From Cyclobacterium amurskyense (lineage in GTDB: Bacteria; Bacteroidota; Bacteroidia; Cytophagales; Cyclobacteriaceae), in NCBI RefSeq assembly GCF_001050135.1, contig NZ_CP012040.1, positions 4,109,001 to 4,173,000 of the forward strand: a stretch of DNA of 64,000 nucleotides. Reading direction: 5' to 3'. Position numbers and translations under genes: made by a program. Shown here in pieces: positions 17,739 to 26,599 of this stretch. The stretch's first letter is position 1, and the number at the start of each line of letters is the position of its first letter. Below the pieces are notes generated by a model. It did no database searches, had not been told where the DNA came from, and saw nothing but the letters and a program-made list of their open reading frames with translations.

Positions 17739-19196
17739 ATGGAAAAGGAATTATTAGATCATGGACTGAACCTCAACAGAAGGCATTTTCTTTCCAAATT
17801 AAGTTTAGGGTTAGGAAGTGCAGCGTTAGGGTCACTTTTAATTCCAGATTTATTTAATGGTACGAATTTGGTCGGAGGAGAAGCTGAGACGATAGGTCTT
17901 CCTCATTTTGCCCCTAAAGCAAAACGAGTGATTTACCTGTTTCAAAATGGTGCGCCCTCTCAATTGGAATCTTTTGATTTCAAACCTAAACTTCGGGATT
18001 TGTGGGGGCAAGAATTGCCTGAATCTATTAGGAAAGGTCAAAGGCTTACAGGAATGACGGCCAGCCAGACAAGCTTCCCCATGGTCGGATCCTTTTGTGA
18101 TTTCCAGCAATACGGTCAAGCAAGGGCCTGGATTAGTTCACTTTTTCCTCATACAGCGAAGATTGTAGATGATATCTGTATTATCAAATCAATGCATACT
18201 GAGGCGATAAATCATGATCCTGCACTTACTTTTTTCCAAACAGGTGCACAACAAGGAAACAGACCCAGTATGGGGTCTTGGTTGAGTTATGGGCTTGGAA
18301 GTGAAAACAATAATTTACCTGCTTTCACTGTGTTGCTTTCTAAAGGCAAAGGAAATGGACAAGGCGTATATGCTAAACTTTGGAGCAATGGGTTTCTGCC
18401 CTCAGCACATCAAGGGGTTCAGTTTAGCAATGGAGAGGATCCTGTACTCTATCTAAATGATCAAGATGGCATGACCAAGTCGGATAGAAGAAAGATGTTG
18501 GACAATTTAGCGGCCTTAAATCATCATGCTTATGAAAAAATAGGAGACCCTGAGATCCAAGCTAAAGTAGCCCAATATGAACTAGCTTACAGGATGCAGA
18601 CAGCAGTACCAGAGGCTACGGATTTGTCTAATGAGCCAGACAGTATATTTGAAATGTATGGGGAGGGGAGTAGAAAGCCTGGGACTTTTGCCGCCAATTG
18701 CCTTCTTGCCCGCAAGCTTTCTGAATCGGGAGTAAGGTTTGTTCAATTGTATCATCAAGGATGGGATCAACATGGCAACTTACCCAATGAGATGTCCGTT
18801 CAGGCAAAAGATACAGACCAAGCATCAGCCGCTTTGATAAAAGACCTGAAGCAACGAGGGCTCTTAGATGAGACTTTGGTAATTTGGGGTGGAGAGTTTG
18901 GACGTACCAATTACTCCCAAGGACGATTGACTCAGGACAATTATGGAAGAGATCACCATCCCAGATGTTTTAGCATTTGGATGGCTGGTGGAGGAATAAA
19001 ACCTGGTATAGTTTATGGGGCTACCGATGAATTAGGTTATAATATTACCGAGAATCCAGTTCATGTTCATGATTTTCAGGCCACTGTATTGCACCAACTT
19101 GGGCTGGATCATGAAAAGCTGATATATAGGCACTTGGGTAGGAAATTCAGGCTTACAGATGTGTCTGGTAGAGTGATTAAGGAATTATTAGTGTAA
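17739..19196 (+). CDS. DUF1501 family protein, Tat-exported
   Basis: The 485-residue product has a twin-arginine-like signal (NRRHFLSKLSLGLGSAALG, residues 13-31), so it is probably exported folded. The body matches DUF1501, a sulfatase/alkaline-phosphatase-fold family: FLFQNGAPSQLESFD-like N-terminal strand, TFFQTGAQQGNRPSMGSWLSYG in the middle, and WGGEFGRT plus DHHPRCFSIWMAGGGIK with a late HVHDFQATVL near the C-terminus. It lacks the CxPSR formylglycine motif of true sulfatases. The gene starts 3 bp after the DUF1549/DUF1553 stop, its usual partner, so co-expression and probably joint action are expected. Confidence 0.88.
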   Translation: MEKELLDHGLNLNRRHFLSKLSLGLGSAALGSLLIPDLFNGTNLVGGEAETIGLPHFAPKAKRVIYLFQNGAPSQLESFDFKPKLRDLWGQELPESIRKGQRLTGMTASQTSFPMVGSFCDFQQYGQARAWISSLFPHTAKIVDDICIIKSMHTEAINHDPALTFFQTGAQQGNRPSMGSWLSYGLGSENNNLPAFTVLLSKGKGNGQGVYAKLWSNGFLPSAHQGVQFSNGEDPVLYLNDQDGMTKSDRRKMLDNLAALNHHAYEKIGDPEIQAKVAQYELAYRMQTAVPEATDLSNEPDSIFEMYGEGSRKPGTFAANCLLARKLSESGVRFVQLYHQGWDQHGNLPNEMSVQAKDTDQASAALIKDLKQRGLLDETLVIWGGEFGRTNYSQGRLTQDNYGRDHHPRCFSIWMAGGGIKPGIVYGATDELGYNITENPVHVHDFQATVLHQLGLDHEKLIYRHLGRKFRLTDVSGRVIKELLV

Positions 19197-19386
19197 ATTT
19201 TTAGTTTGCATAGAGTCTTAGATAATGGGAGTTATCTTTCTAATTATGGCTTTTTGCAATAATGTAAATCAGGTAGAAAAAATATTGTCATTAGGGGTAA
19301 TTAATTATTATCATGGGGATTCTGTTATGGAACCCCTGTTTGAGTAGTCAAAGTGAATTTCTAGTTCTAGTACATAACCAACATTA

Positions 19387-20343
19387 ATGAAAAGTTTATT
19401 ATTTCAAAATGGGGACCAAATGCCAGCTCTTGGCTTAGGAACCTGGAAGTCAAAGCCAAATGAAGTTTATGAAGCTGTGCTTCATGCAATAAAGGTTGGC
19501 TATAGGCACATAGATTGTGCTTATGTTTACAAGAATGAAAATGAAATAGGCAAGGCAATAAGTGATGCTATTTCCCAAGGCTTAGTGAAGCGGGAAGAAT
19601 TATGGGTTACATCGAAGTTATGGAATGATTCTCATTTGCCAAATGATGTGCTTCCTGCGATTAAGAATACATTGAACGACTTACAGTTAGATTATCTTGA
19701 TCTTTATTTAGTTCATTGGCCTATAGCTCTAAAAAAAGGAGTTGGAATGCCAGCTGAACCGAGTGATTTTTTGACGAAGGATGAAGCACCTTTAAGTGCC
19801 ACTTGGGCTGAAATGGAGAAGCTTCAAAAAAATGGGCTAACACGCCAAATTGGGGTTTCTAATTTCAATTCGGCCAAAATAGAAGCACTTAAAAAAACAG
19901 CTTCTCTAATGCCTACAGTCAATCAAATAGAATTTCATCCTTATCTGCCTCAGGCTAAGTTAAAAGACTATTGTGATAAAAACGGAATTCATATTACTGG
20001 GTATGGCCCATTGGGAGCAGCCTATAGGGTGGCAGCCAATGAAGTGGATCACCCATTATTGCTTGAAAACAAGCAATTGGAAATTATAGCAAAGAACAAT
20101 TCTGCTTCAGTAGCGCAGGTGGTACTCGCATGGGCAATAGAGAAAGGGGTTTCTGTAGTTCCTAAGTCCGTAAATTTTCAAAGAATAGAAGAGAATTTTG
20201 CTGGCAGTAAATTGGTTTTGAATAAGGAAGATATGGAAACGATTGACAATCTTGGGGGGCCTTACCGTTACACCCATGGAGGAGCTTGGGTAGGGGAGAT
20301 AAGTCCTTATGATTTTTCTGACATTTGGGAAGAAAATCTATAA
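19387..20343 (+). CDS. aldo/keto reductase (first of a tandem pair)
   Basis: This 318-residue, signal-free protein is a NAD(P)H-dependent carbonyl reductase of the AKR superfamily. The catalytic tetrad is D43, Y48, K77 and H110, in GYRHIDCAYVY, TSKLWN and LVHWP. The cofactor loop near the C-terminus reads VPKSVNFQRIEEN. The length and motif order fit enzymes that reduce sugar aldehydes or other small carbonyls. A second AKR of identical length follows after 27 bp, so they look like a duplicated two-gene operon. The substrate is unknown, though the surrounding glycan genes make sugar derivatives plausible. Confidence 0.9.
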   Translation: MKSLLFQNGDQMPALGLGTWKSKPNEVYEAVLHAIKVGYRHIDCAYVYKNENEIGKAISDAISQGLVKREELWVTSKLWNDSHLPNDVLPAIKNTLNDLQLDYLDLYLVHWPIALKKGVGMPAEPSDFLTKDEAPLSATWAEMEKLQKNGLTRQIGVSNFNSAKIEALKKTASLMPTVNQIEFHPYLPQAKLKDYCDKNGIHITGYGPLGAAYRVAANEVDHPLLLENKQLEIIAKNNSASVAQVVLAWAIEKGVSVVPKSVNFQRIEENFAGSKLVLNKEDMETIDNLGGPYRYTHGGAWVGEISPYDFSDIWEENL

Positions 20344-20370
20344 GTAAAATTTTAAATTAAGAACAAAACT

Positions 20371-21327
20371 ATGAAATACATAACATTCAAAAATCAGGAT
20401 AAAATGCCTATGTTGGGTCTAGGAACCTGGAAATCAGGTCCTGGAGAAGTTTATCAAGCGGTACTTTGGGCGCTGGAAGCTGGATACAGGCATATTGATT
20501 GTGCAGCAATCTACCAAAATGAAAAAGAAGTAGGAGATGCATTGAAAGAAGCATTTGACAAGGGAATCGTGAAAAGAGAAGAGGTATGGGTAACATCTAA
20601 GCTATGGAACAATGCCCATGAAATAGATAAGGTAGAGGAAGGACTTCAAAAAACCTTGGCGGACCTGCAGCTAACCTACCTTGATCTTTATCTAATACAT
20701 TGGCCCATTTCCTTAAAAAGTGGGGTGACCTTTCCTAAAGATGGAAATGATTTTCTTGATTATAAGACAGTTCCACTTACAGACACCTGGAAAGGAATGG
20801 AAGCGTTAAAAGAAAAGGGACTCACCAAGCATATTGGCGTATCCAATTTCAATAAAGCTAAACTGAGTGAGATTATTGGTGCTTGCCAGGTGGTACCAGA
20901 GATGAATCAAATTGAAATCCATCCCTATTTGCCTCAAGAGGGATTAGTGAGTTTTTGTAAAGAAAAAGGCATCAATCTAACTGCCTATTCCCCATTAGGA
21001 TCAGCGGATAGGCCAAAGGCAAGACAAAAAGAGGATGATCCAATATTGATGGAACACAAGGTTTTTAAAGATATTGCTAAAAAACACGAGGCGTCAGTGG
21101 CTCAGGTTTTGATCGCTTGGTCATTGCATAGAGGCATTGCTGTAATTCCTAAATCCGCCAATAAAGATAGGATTAAAGCCAACCTTGCATCTAAGGATAT
21201 TGAACTTGATAAAGATGACTTGAAAGCCATAGGTGAAATTACTAGTCGGCATAGGTATATTGATGGAACCTTTTTTACCGAAGTGCCAGGAAGTCCATTT
21301 AAACAATCAGATCTCTGGGAGAGTTAA
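20371..21327 (+). CDS. aldo/keto reductase (second of a tandem pair)
   Basis: This second 318-residue AKR has the tetrad at the same positions as its neighbour: D43, Y48, K77 and H110. The cofactor-binding stretch is IPKSANKDRIKAN. The parallel layout and the same GLGTWKS and HWPI blocks show a tandem duplication followed by divergence, for example in the loop after HWPISLKSGV. The two proteins probably act on related carbonyl substrates in the cytoplasm. Repeat copy 5 begins 153 bp downstream of the stop codon. Confidence 0.9.
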   Translation: MKYITFKNQDKMPMLGLGTWKSGPGEVYQAVLWALEAGYRHIDCAAIYQNEKEVGDALKEAFDKGIVKREEVWVTSKLWNNAHEIDKVEEGLQKTLADLQLTYLDLYLIHWPISLKSGVTFPKDGNDFLDYKTVPLTDTWKGMEALKEKGLTKHIGVSNFNKAKLSEIIGACQVVPEMNQIEIHPYLPQEGLVSFCKEKGINLTAYSPLGSADRPKARQKEDDPILMEHKVFKDIAKKHEASVAQVLIAWSLHRGIAVIPKSANKDRIKANLASKDIELDKDDLKAIGEITSRHRYIDGTFFTEVPGSPFKQSDLWES

Positions 21328-21479
21328 GTCCTAAATAGGAAGTAAATAATCTAATATATACTGCAATTGCTTTAATACCAGTTTATTGGAAATTGCCCAT
21401 AGTGCGGCTATGTGGATTTTCAAACGGATTGGATTTAGAGTAATTGCAGTTTTTTTAGGTTGCGTTTGTGTTGGTCTTA

Positions 21480-21690
21480 AACCCGAAATATGCAATAGCA
21501 TTCTATTACGTGCTGAAATCGCTTTAAAATCAGCCACTTCGTTGCTGTATTCAATTTCACCATGGCGGTGCTATGCTAAAATCTCCAAACAGCCTGATTT
21601 TCTTGCGATTGCAACACTTCCCGTAAACACGGGACAGTCTTCACCCCTGACATTGTCAGGGCGGAGAAATTCTATTACATAATCCGGGTT
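21480..21690 (+). repeat. intergenic repeat, copy 5
   Basis: A full-length 211-bp copy with both ends and all three hairpins, of the AGCCACTTCGTTG subfamily. The first hairpin has one change (CATGGC). It lies between the AKR pair and the response regulator, both on the plus strand. A weakly similar stretch with a CATAG-CGG-CTATG hairpin precedes it at about 21360-21445. The rest of 21328-22077 shows no gene. Confidence 0.9.
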
Positions 21691-21872
21691 AAATAGTAGG
21701 CTTTACTTCAAATCTTGAACTTCCATAAAAAAATTAATTATAATCGGTTTAAATAGTTGAAATTTTAATTGAAATTTCATTTTTAATAATAAAATAGCAA
21801 TACTTTTGCAGTGTATTTACAGCTTTATTGATTTTGTTTGTTGCTTGAATTTTAGAATAATATTGGTAATGA

Positions 21873-21895
21873 ACGTTTAATATTGAACTAAACGT
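21873..21895. promoter_or_regulatory. inverted repeat upstream of the response regulator
   Basis: ACGTTTA (21873-21879) and TAAACGT (21889-21895) form a 7-bp inverted repeat in the AT-rich leader about 180 bp before the response-regulator start. It is followed by CCTTTTCT on the plus strand. It may be an operator or a weak terminator, and the sequence does not decide which. Confidence 0.3.
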
Positions 21896-22077
21896 CCTTT
21901 TCTGCTTATAAATTTACTTTTAAATTTAAAAAGGGTGTATATTTAGTTCTACTCAATTTGAAAGTACATTAATTTAGGTTTCAAAATAGAAAATGGGATT
22001 TAATTGCTGTACGCTAACCAACATAGTTAAATATCCTTACGGTTTTGATTAAAGGAATTAATATTTTAGTATAAAAA

Positions 22078-22512
22078 ATGACAATGAAATCAGCGCACAT
22101 TTTATTGGTAGAAGATAATGAAGGTGATGTATTTTTAACTAAAGAAGCCTTAAATGAAAGTGAGAATAGCAATACAGTAAGTGTAGCCAGAGATGGTCAG
22201 GAAGCGCTAGATTTTATTTTTAAGACAAATGGGTTTGAAGAAAAAACCACTCCAGATTTAATTATCTTAGACGTTAATCTACCTAAGAAAAATGGACATG
22301 AGGTCCTTTATGAGCTAAAGAACCATGATTGCTACAAGCAAATTCCCGTAATTATATTATCTACTTCCAGTTCCCAAAAAGACATTGATTTGTCTTACCA
22401 GAACTATGCAAATTGTTATATAACAAAGCCTATTGTTGTTTCAGACTTTATAAAGGCCATATCTTCGATTCAACAATTTTGGTTAGATACTGCTACACTT
22501 CCCGTTAATTAG
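22078..22512 (+). CDS. single-domain response regulator (Rcp1-like)
   Basis: This 144-residue protein is one receiver (REC) domain with no output domain. The acidic pocket is E12 and D13 (LVEDNEGD), the phosphoacceptor is D65 (IILDVNLP), the switch residues are S95/T96 and the conserved lysine is K117 (ITKP). The NEGD motif and the C-terminal FWL...TLP ending are typical of the Rcp1 group, which receives phosphate from phytochrome-like or other hybrid histidine kinases. No kinase gene lies next to it, so the partner is elsewhere. M3 is an alternative start. Confidence 0.9.
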   Translation: MTMKSAHILLVEDNEGDVFLTKEALNESENSNTVSVARDGQEALDFIFKTNGFEEKTTPDLIILDVNLPKKNGHEVLYELKNHDCYKQIPVIILSTSSSQKDIDLSYQNYANCYITKPIVVSDFIKAISSIQQFWLDTATLPVN

Positions 22513-22537
22513 GTATATTAATCAAATTAGCCTCAAT

Positions 22538-22560
22538 CAGTAATTCTTCAAATATTACTG
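22538..22560. terminator. hairpin after the response regulator gene
   Basis: CAGTAAT (22538-22544) and ATTACTG (22554-22560) form a 7-bp stem 26 bp after the stop codon. There is no clear T-run, so it is only a possible terminator. It could serve both the regulator and the tiny minus-strand frame beyond. Confidence 0.3.
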
Positions 22561-22569
22561 TAAATCTGA

Positions 22570-22689
22570 TTAATCCCAAGTGAAGTAATAGAAACGCTGT
22601 TCCAGATTGGCTAGCCATTTCACTCTTTCCTGTGCCATTTTCTCGAATCTGCTTGTACATTTTGACTCATCCATATTTTTTCCTTCCAT
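22570..22689 (-). CDS. possible 39-residue small protein
   Basis: A short frame opens with ATG at 22689 and ends with TAA at 22570-22572. The product (MEGKNMDESKCTSRFEKMAQ at the start, then a helix ending QRFYYFTWD) is charged, mixed in composition and looks like an amphipathic helix, unlike random translation of AT-rich DNA. I recognise no family. It is antisense to the flanking genes, and only conservation could confirm it. Confidence 0.25.
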   Translation of the reverse strand: MEGKNMDESKCTSRFEKMAQERVKWLANLEQRFYYFTWD

Positions 22690-22721
22690 AATGTTTTGGA
22701 TTGGTATAAGTTTTATGCCTC

Positions 22722-22729
22722 TAGTTTTG
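22722..22729 (+). promoter_or_regulatory. candidate Bacteroidota -7 element before the sulfatase
   Basis: TAGTTTTG matches the TAnnTTTG element, with TTTG at 22695-22698 as a possible -33 part, though the 23-base spacer is somewhat long. If real, transcription would begin near 22736, which favours the sulfatase start at 22779 or 22797 over the ATG at 22734. Confidence 0.35.
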
Positions 22730-22778
22730 TAAAATGCCCAAGGATAGGTATCTTTTATCAGCTAAACAAAGGACGCAA

Positions 22779-24254
22779 ATGAGTACTTATTTTCGAATGC
22801 ATTTTAATAAAATCAATTGTTTATCTCTTTTAATAATTGGACTTGTCTTTTTGGGCTGTAATTCTACTTCAGAGAACAATGGGGTAGACAATGAACAGCA
22901 AAAGCCCAATATCGTTATCATTTTCACTGATGATCAAGGATATGCGGATGTAGGTGTTTTCGGCGCAAAGAATATAGCCACTCCTAATCTGGATAAAATG
23001 GCTAAAGAAGGGGTTCAGTTCACTAATTTTCATGTTGCCAATGCTGTATGTTCTGCCTCTAGGGCTTCTTTGCTTACAGGATGTTATTCGAATCGACTTG
23101 GGATTTTTGGAGCACTTTCGCATCAAAGCAAGCACGGTCTGTCTCCGGATGAGATGACCATTGCAGAGGTTCTTAAGCCTGAAGGCTACACTACAGGAAT
23201 AGTAGGTAAATGGCATTTGGGGCATCTTGAGCCGTTTCTTCCTACAAAGCAAGGGTTTGATGAATTCTTTGGGCTTCCTTATTCCAATGATATGTGGCCA
23301 TACCATCCAGAAAGACCGGATTTTTATCCTCCCCTTCCATTGTACCAAAACGAAACGATTATCGATACACTTATTGATCAAAGTCTGTTGACAACGATGT
23401 ATACAGAAAAAGCCGTTGACTTTATTGATAGAAACAGTGAAAAGCCATTTTTCTTGTATTTGGCACATAGCATGCCTCATGTACCTTTATTTGTTTCTGA
23501 TAAGTTTAAGGGAAAATCTGATGCAGGGATCTATGGAGATGTGATAATGGAGATAGACTGGTCAGTAGGACAGGTAATAGAGGCCTTAGAAAGAAATGGT
23601 CTAGAAGAAAATACCCTCGTTGTATTTACTTCGGATAATGGTCCATGGCTTTCCTATGGCACCCATAGCGGGAGTACTGGTATTTTCAAAGAAGGAAAAG
23701 GAACTTCATGGGAAGGAGGTATTCGTGTACCTACAATAATGAAATGGAAAGGAAAACTTCCCAAGGGTAAGGTTCAGGATAAGATGGCCATGACAATTGA
23801 TCTATTGCCTACTATAGCGCATCTGACGGGTGCTTCCTTGCCACCAAACAAAATTGATGGAAAAGATATATGGCCACTGATAGAGGTGGAGGAAGGCGCA
23901 GAATCGTCACAAGACGCTTATTTTATCTACTATAACAAAAATGAACTTCAAGCTGTTATTTCCGGTAATTGGAAGTTGTACTTTCCACATAGGTACCGTT
24001 CATTACCTGATGATTTCATTAAGCCTACTAATGGTATCCCTGTAAAATATAAGATGTTGGATTTAACAGAAATGGAACTTTATAACCTTGAAGATGATCC
24101 GGCAGAAACCAAAAATGTTATAGAAGAATATCCTGAAATTAGGGATAAATTAAACACTTTGGCCAATGCTGCTAGAAAAGATATGGGAGATGCCTTGCAG
24201 GGAATAGAGGGTAAGAATGTTCGTTTGCCGATGAAAGCTTCAAGTGCGAATTGA
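22779..24254 (+). CDS. sulfatase, lipoprotein (C-S-A-S-R type)
   Basis: This secreted arylsulfatase-fold enzyme hydrolyses sulfate esters. The chosen start gives a lipoprotein signal ending in VFLGC. ATGs at 22734 (15 residues longer) and 22797 also fit the frame. The N-terminal metal site is FTDDQGYADVG. The formylglycine site is C-S-A-S-R in AVCSASRASLLTG, where C is the residue modified by a formylglycine-generating enzyme. GKWHLGH and SDNGPW complete the active site. The SASR form, in place of the usual SPSR, is slightly unusual. The substrate is not predictable, and the flanks (response regulator and glutamate dehydrogenase) give no PUL context. Confidence 0.9.
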   Translation: MSTYFRMHFNKINCLSLLIIGLVFLGCNSTSENNGVDNEQQKPNIVIIFTDDQGYADVGVFGAKNIATPNLDKMAKEGVQFTNFHVANAVCSASRASLLTGCYSNRLGIFGALSHQSKHGLSPDEMTIAEVLKPEGYTTGIVGKWHLGHLEPFLPTKQGFDEFFGLPYSNDMWPYHPERPDFYPPLPLYQNETIIDTLIDQSLLTTMYTEKAVDFIDRNSEKPFFLYLAHSMPHVPLFVSDKFKGKSDAGIYGDVIMEIDWSVGQVIEALERNGLEENTLVVFTSDNGPWLSYGTHSGSTGIFKEGKGTSWEGGIRVPTIMKWKGKLPKGKVQDKMAMTIDLLPTIAHLTGASLPPNKIDGKDIWPLIEVEEGAESSQDAYFIYYNKNELQAVISGNWKLYFPHRYRSLPDDFIKPTNGIPVKYKMLDLTEMELYNLEDDPAETKNVIEEYPEIRDKLNTLANAARKDMGDALQGIEGKNVRLPMKASSAN

Positions 24255-24420
24255 AATTATTTCAGTATTTCCGATAGGTAAATCAAAAGTAATAATGGTA
24301 CCGCATTTTATTCCCAAAAAATTCCGACAGACCGATTATTTTGCATTGAAAATAGGACAAAATCAGCTTACCCCTTAGCTCACACCAAATTTATTTAACA
24401 AAGTATTCGAATCTAAGTTA

Positions 24421-24609
24421 AACTAAGGTTATGTGATAGAATCTCTCCGACTTGACAATAGTCAGGGGTAAAGTCTGTCCCGAGTTTAAGGGAGAGGCTA
24501 ATTGGAGACAAGCATAGCACTGTAATGATGAAGTCGAAAACAGCAAAAAAGTGGTTGATTTTGTAGAGATTTCATCAAGTAATAGAAAGCTAATAGCATA
24601 TTGCTGGTT
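24421..24609 (-). repeat. intergenic repeat, copy 6 (diverged)
   Basis: It starts AACTAAGGTTATGTGATAGA and ends in GCATATTGCTGGTT, and between these carries recognisable repeat blocks, including the CTTGACAATAGTCAGG hairpin and the AGCATAGCAC segment. Many substitutions suggest an old copy. I see no gene in the rest of 24255-24701. Confidence 0.75.
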
Positions 24610-24701
24610 AAATTTTGGATAGGGTCTAGTAATTGCGTTTTAGGCATAGACCTTGCTGGCTATAAATTGAAAATTTTAGTTTAAAATTAAATGAAGGTTT
24701 T

Positions 24702-26120
24702 ATGAAAGCAAAGGAGGAGTACAGTCTATTTGAAGATGTAAGTAAAGTTGTGGATGATGCAGCACGTCATATGGATATTCATCCTGGTTTGTTAGAGCAA
24801 ATAAAACAATGCAATAGTATTTACAAATTTAGTTTCCCCTTAAAGAATGGTGATGGAACCTATGAGGTATTATCAGGGTATAGGGTACAACATTCTCATC
24901 ATAAATTGCCCGTAAAAGGAGGGATCAGGTACAGTAGTTTTGTGAATGAAGAGGAGGTAAAGGGATTGGCGGCATTGATGACCTATAAATGTGCCTTAGT
25001 AAATATACCTTATGGTGGAGCGAAGGGTGGAGTTAGAATAGATCCGAATAATTATAATGTTGATCAACTGGAAAAAATCACCAGACGGTATACAGCCGAA
25101 TTGATTAAAAAGAAATTTATAGGCCCAGCTATAGATGTACCCGCACCAGACTATGGGACAAGTAGCAGGGAAATGGCTTGGATTGTAGATACTTTTGAGG
25201 CTTTCAACCCTGATGTGATCAATGCCAAAGGATGTGTTACTGGTAAACCACTTTCTCAACATGGTATAGAAGGAAGAACTGAAGCTACCGGAATGGGTGT
25301 GTTTATTGGAATACGCGAAGCCGTAAGTGTTAAGGAAGACATGGATGCACTTGGACTGAAGGTTGGCTTGAAAGGTAAAAAAATCATTATTCAAGGCTTG
25401 GGGAATGTTGGGTATTATACCGCAAAATACCTTTCTGAATCTGGGGCTAAGATTATTGGTATTGCTGAATACAATGGTGGCATTTGGGATGAGAATGGAA
25501 TAGACATTGAAAAAATTAAGGCTTACCAAATAAAAAACAAAACCTTCCAAGGTTATGATAAAGGTGATTTTATTGAAGATGGAAATTCCCTGTTGATCAG
25601 GCCTTGTGATATTTTGATTCCTGCTGCGCTTGAGAATCAAATTACAGCTGAAAATGCCCATGATATTAAAGCTAAGATTATAGGAGAAGCAGCCAATGGA
25701 CCTGTCACTCAGGATGCCAATAATATTCTTCTTGAAAAAGGGATAATGATTATTCCCGATATGTATTTGAATGCAGGAGGAGTTACAGTTTCCTATTTTG
25801 AATGGTTGAAAAACCTTTCTAGGGTTTCTTTTGGGAAACTGGAAAAGCGCTATGACATGAAAAAGTACGAGGAGCTGCTAGAGGGTATTGAAAAAGCAAC
25901 TGGTGACTCTTTTAGTGAAGAGCAAAAAAGAATTATTATTAAAGGGGCTAGTGAGAGAGATCTTGTAAATTCAGGGTTGGAAGAGACCATGGTCACAGCC
26001 TATCACCATATGAATGGAGTAAGAAAAGAAAAAGGAATAAAGGATCTGAGAACAGCAGGGTTTATTGTAGCCCTTGAACGGATTGCTATCTCCTATACCG
26101 ATATGGGTATATTTCCATAA
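24702..26120 (+). CDS. Glu/Leu/Phe/Val dehydrogenase (probably glutamate dehydrogenase)
   Basis: The 472-residue enzyme catalyses reversible oxidative deamination of an amino acid, most likely glutamate to 2-oxoglutarate, in the cytoplasm. The substrate region is PVKGGIRYSS (70-79) and YKCALVNIPYGGAKGG (95-110), with K96 and catalytic K108. D150 lies in VPAPDYGT. The NAD(P)-binding Rossmann motif is QGLGNVG (231-237). The C-terminal part contains LNAGGVTVSYFEWLKN, typical of GDH. It is a single gene between diverged repeat copy 6 and its own terminator. The coenzyme preference cannot be decided from the motif alone. Confidence 0.9.
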   Translation: MKAKEEYSLFEDVSKVVDDAARHMDIHPGLLEQIKQCNSIYKFSFPLKNGDGTYEVLSGYRVQHSHHKLPVKGGIRYSSFVNEEEVKGLAALMTYKCALVNIPYGGAKGGVRIDPNNYNVDQLEKITRRYTAELIKKKFIGPAIDVPAPDYGTSSREMAWIVDTFEAFNPDVINAKGCVTGKPLSQHGIEGRTEATGMGVFIGIREAVSVKEDMDALGLKVGLKGKKIIIQGLGNVGYYTAKYLSESGAKIIGIAEYNGGIWDENGIDIEKIKAYQIKNKTFQGYDKGDFIEDGNSLLIRPCDILIPAALENQITAENAHDIKAKIIGEAANGPVTQDANNILLEKGIMIIPDMYLNAGGVTVSYFEWLKNLSRVSFGKLEKRYDMKKYEELLEGIEKATGDSFSEEQKRIIIKGASERDLVNSGLEETMVTAYHHMNGVRKEKGIKDLRTAGFIVALERIAISYTDMGIFP

Positions 26121-26157
26121 AAGTTCTGATCTTATTTTAGCAATCTAGCCTTATAAC

Positions 26158-26196
26158 AAAAATAGCCATGGGATGCTCACCATGGCTATTTTTTTG
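26158..26196 (+). terminator. Rho-independent terminator of the dehydrogenase gene
   Basis: AATAGCCATGG (26161-26171) pairs with CCATGGCTATT (26180-26190), preceded by A-rich and followed by T-rich sequence (TTTTTTTG). It lies 40 bp after the stop codon. Confidence 0.9.
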
Positions 26197-26355
26197 TTCT
26201 TATAATATTTGATGACATTTGTAATGAAAGTTCGTTAGCTATTGAAATCAAATTCAAACGGCTAAATATCAATGGTTTATTTTAAGTTCTTTAAGCAGTT
26301 ACTTTCCTAACTTCTAAAAGATCGAGAGCCATTAAAATCAGTAGGTTTACAATTT

Positions 26356-26567
26356 AACCCGGATTATGTAATAGGATTTCTCCGTCCTGACAATAGTCAG
26401 GGGTGAAGCCTGTCCCGTGTTTACGGGAAGTGTTGCAATCGCAAGAAAATCAGGCTGTTTGGAGATTTTAGCATAGCACCGCTATGGTGAAATTGAAAAC
26501 AGCAACGATTGGGTATTTTGAAGCGATTTCAGCACGTAATAGATTGTATATTGCATATTTCGGGCTT
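26356..26567 (-). repeat. intergenic repeat, copy 7
   Basis: A full-length 212-bp copy in the opposite orientation, of the TACCCAATCGTTG subfamily, with three intact hairpins. It lies in the convergent gap between the dehydrogenase and the DUF1080 lipoprotein, after the terminator of the former. The final base pairs read CGGGCTT where the consensus has CGGGTT. No other gene is seen in 26197-26599. Confidence 0.9.
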
Positions 26568-26599
26568 AACTAAGTTTACTTTTCGTCGATTCTTTGAAT

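Noticed and set aside
21386..21682. A 98-codon plus-strand frame
   Set aside because: It is mostly repeat copy 5. It ends within the third hairpin and has no credible start region.
22488..22511. Similarity of the response-regulator gene end to the repeat (TACACTTCCCGTTAAT)
   Set aside because: The FWL...TLP ending is usual for this regulator group, so the likeness to the repeat segment is best taken as chance.
22869..23480. A 203-codon minus-strand frame inside the sulfatase gene
   Set aside because: It is an antisense shadow with an implausible composition; the sense frame has all sulfatase motifs.
24996..25661. A 221-codon minus-strand frame inside the dehydrogenase gene
   Set aside because: An antisense shadow; it contains no family motif, and the sense frame is a well-formed dehydrogenase.
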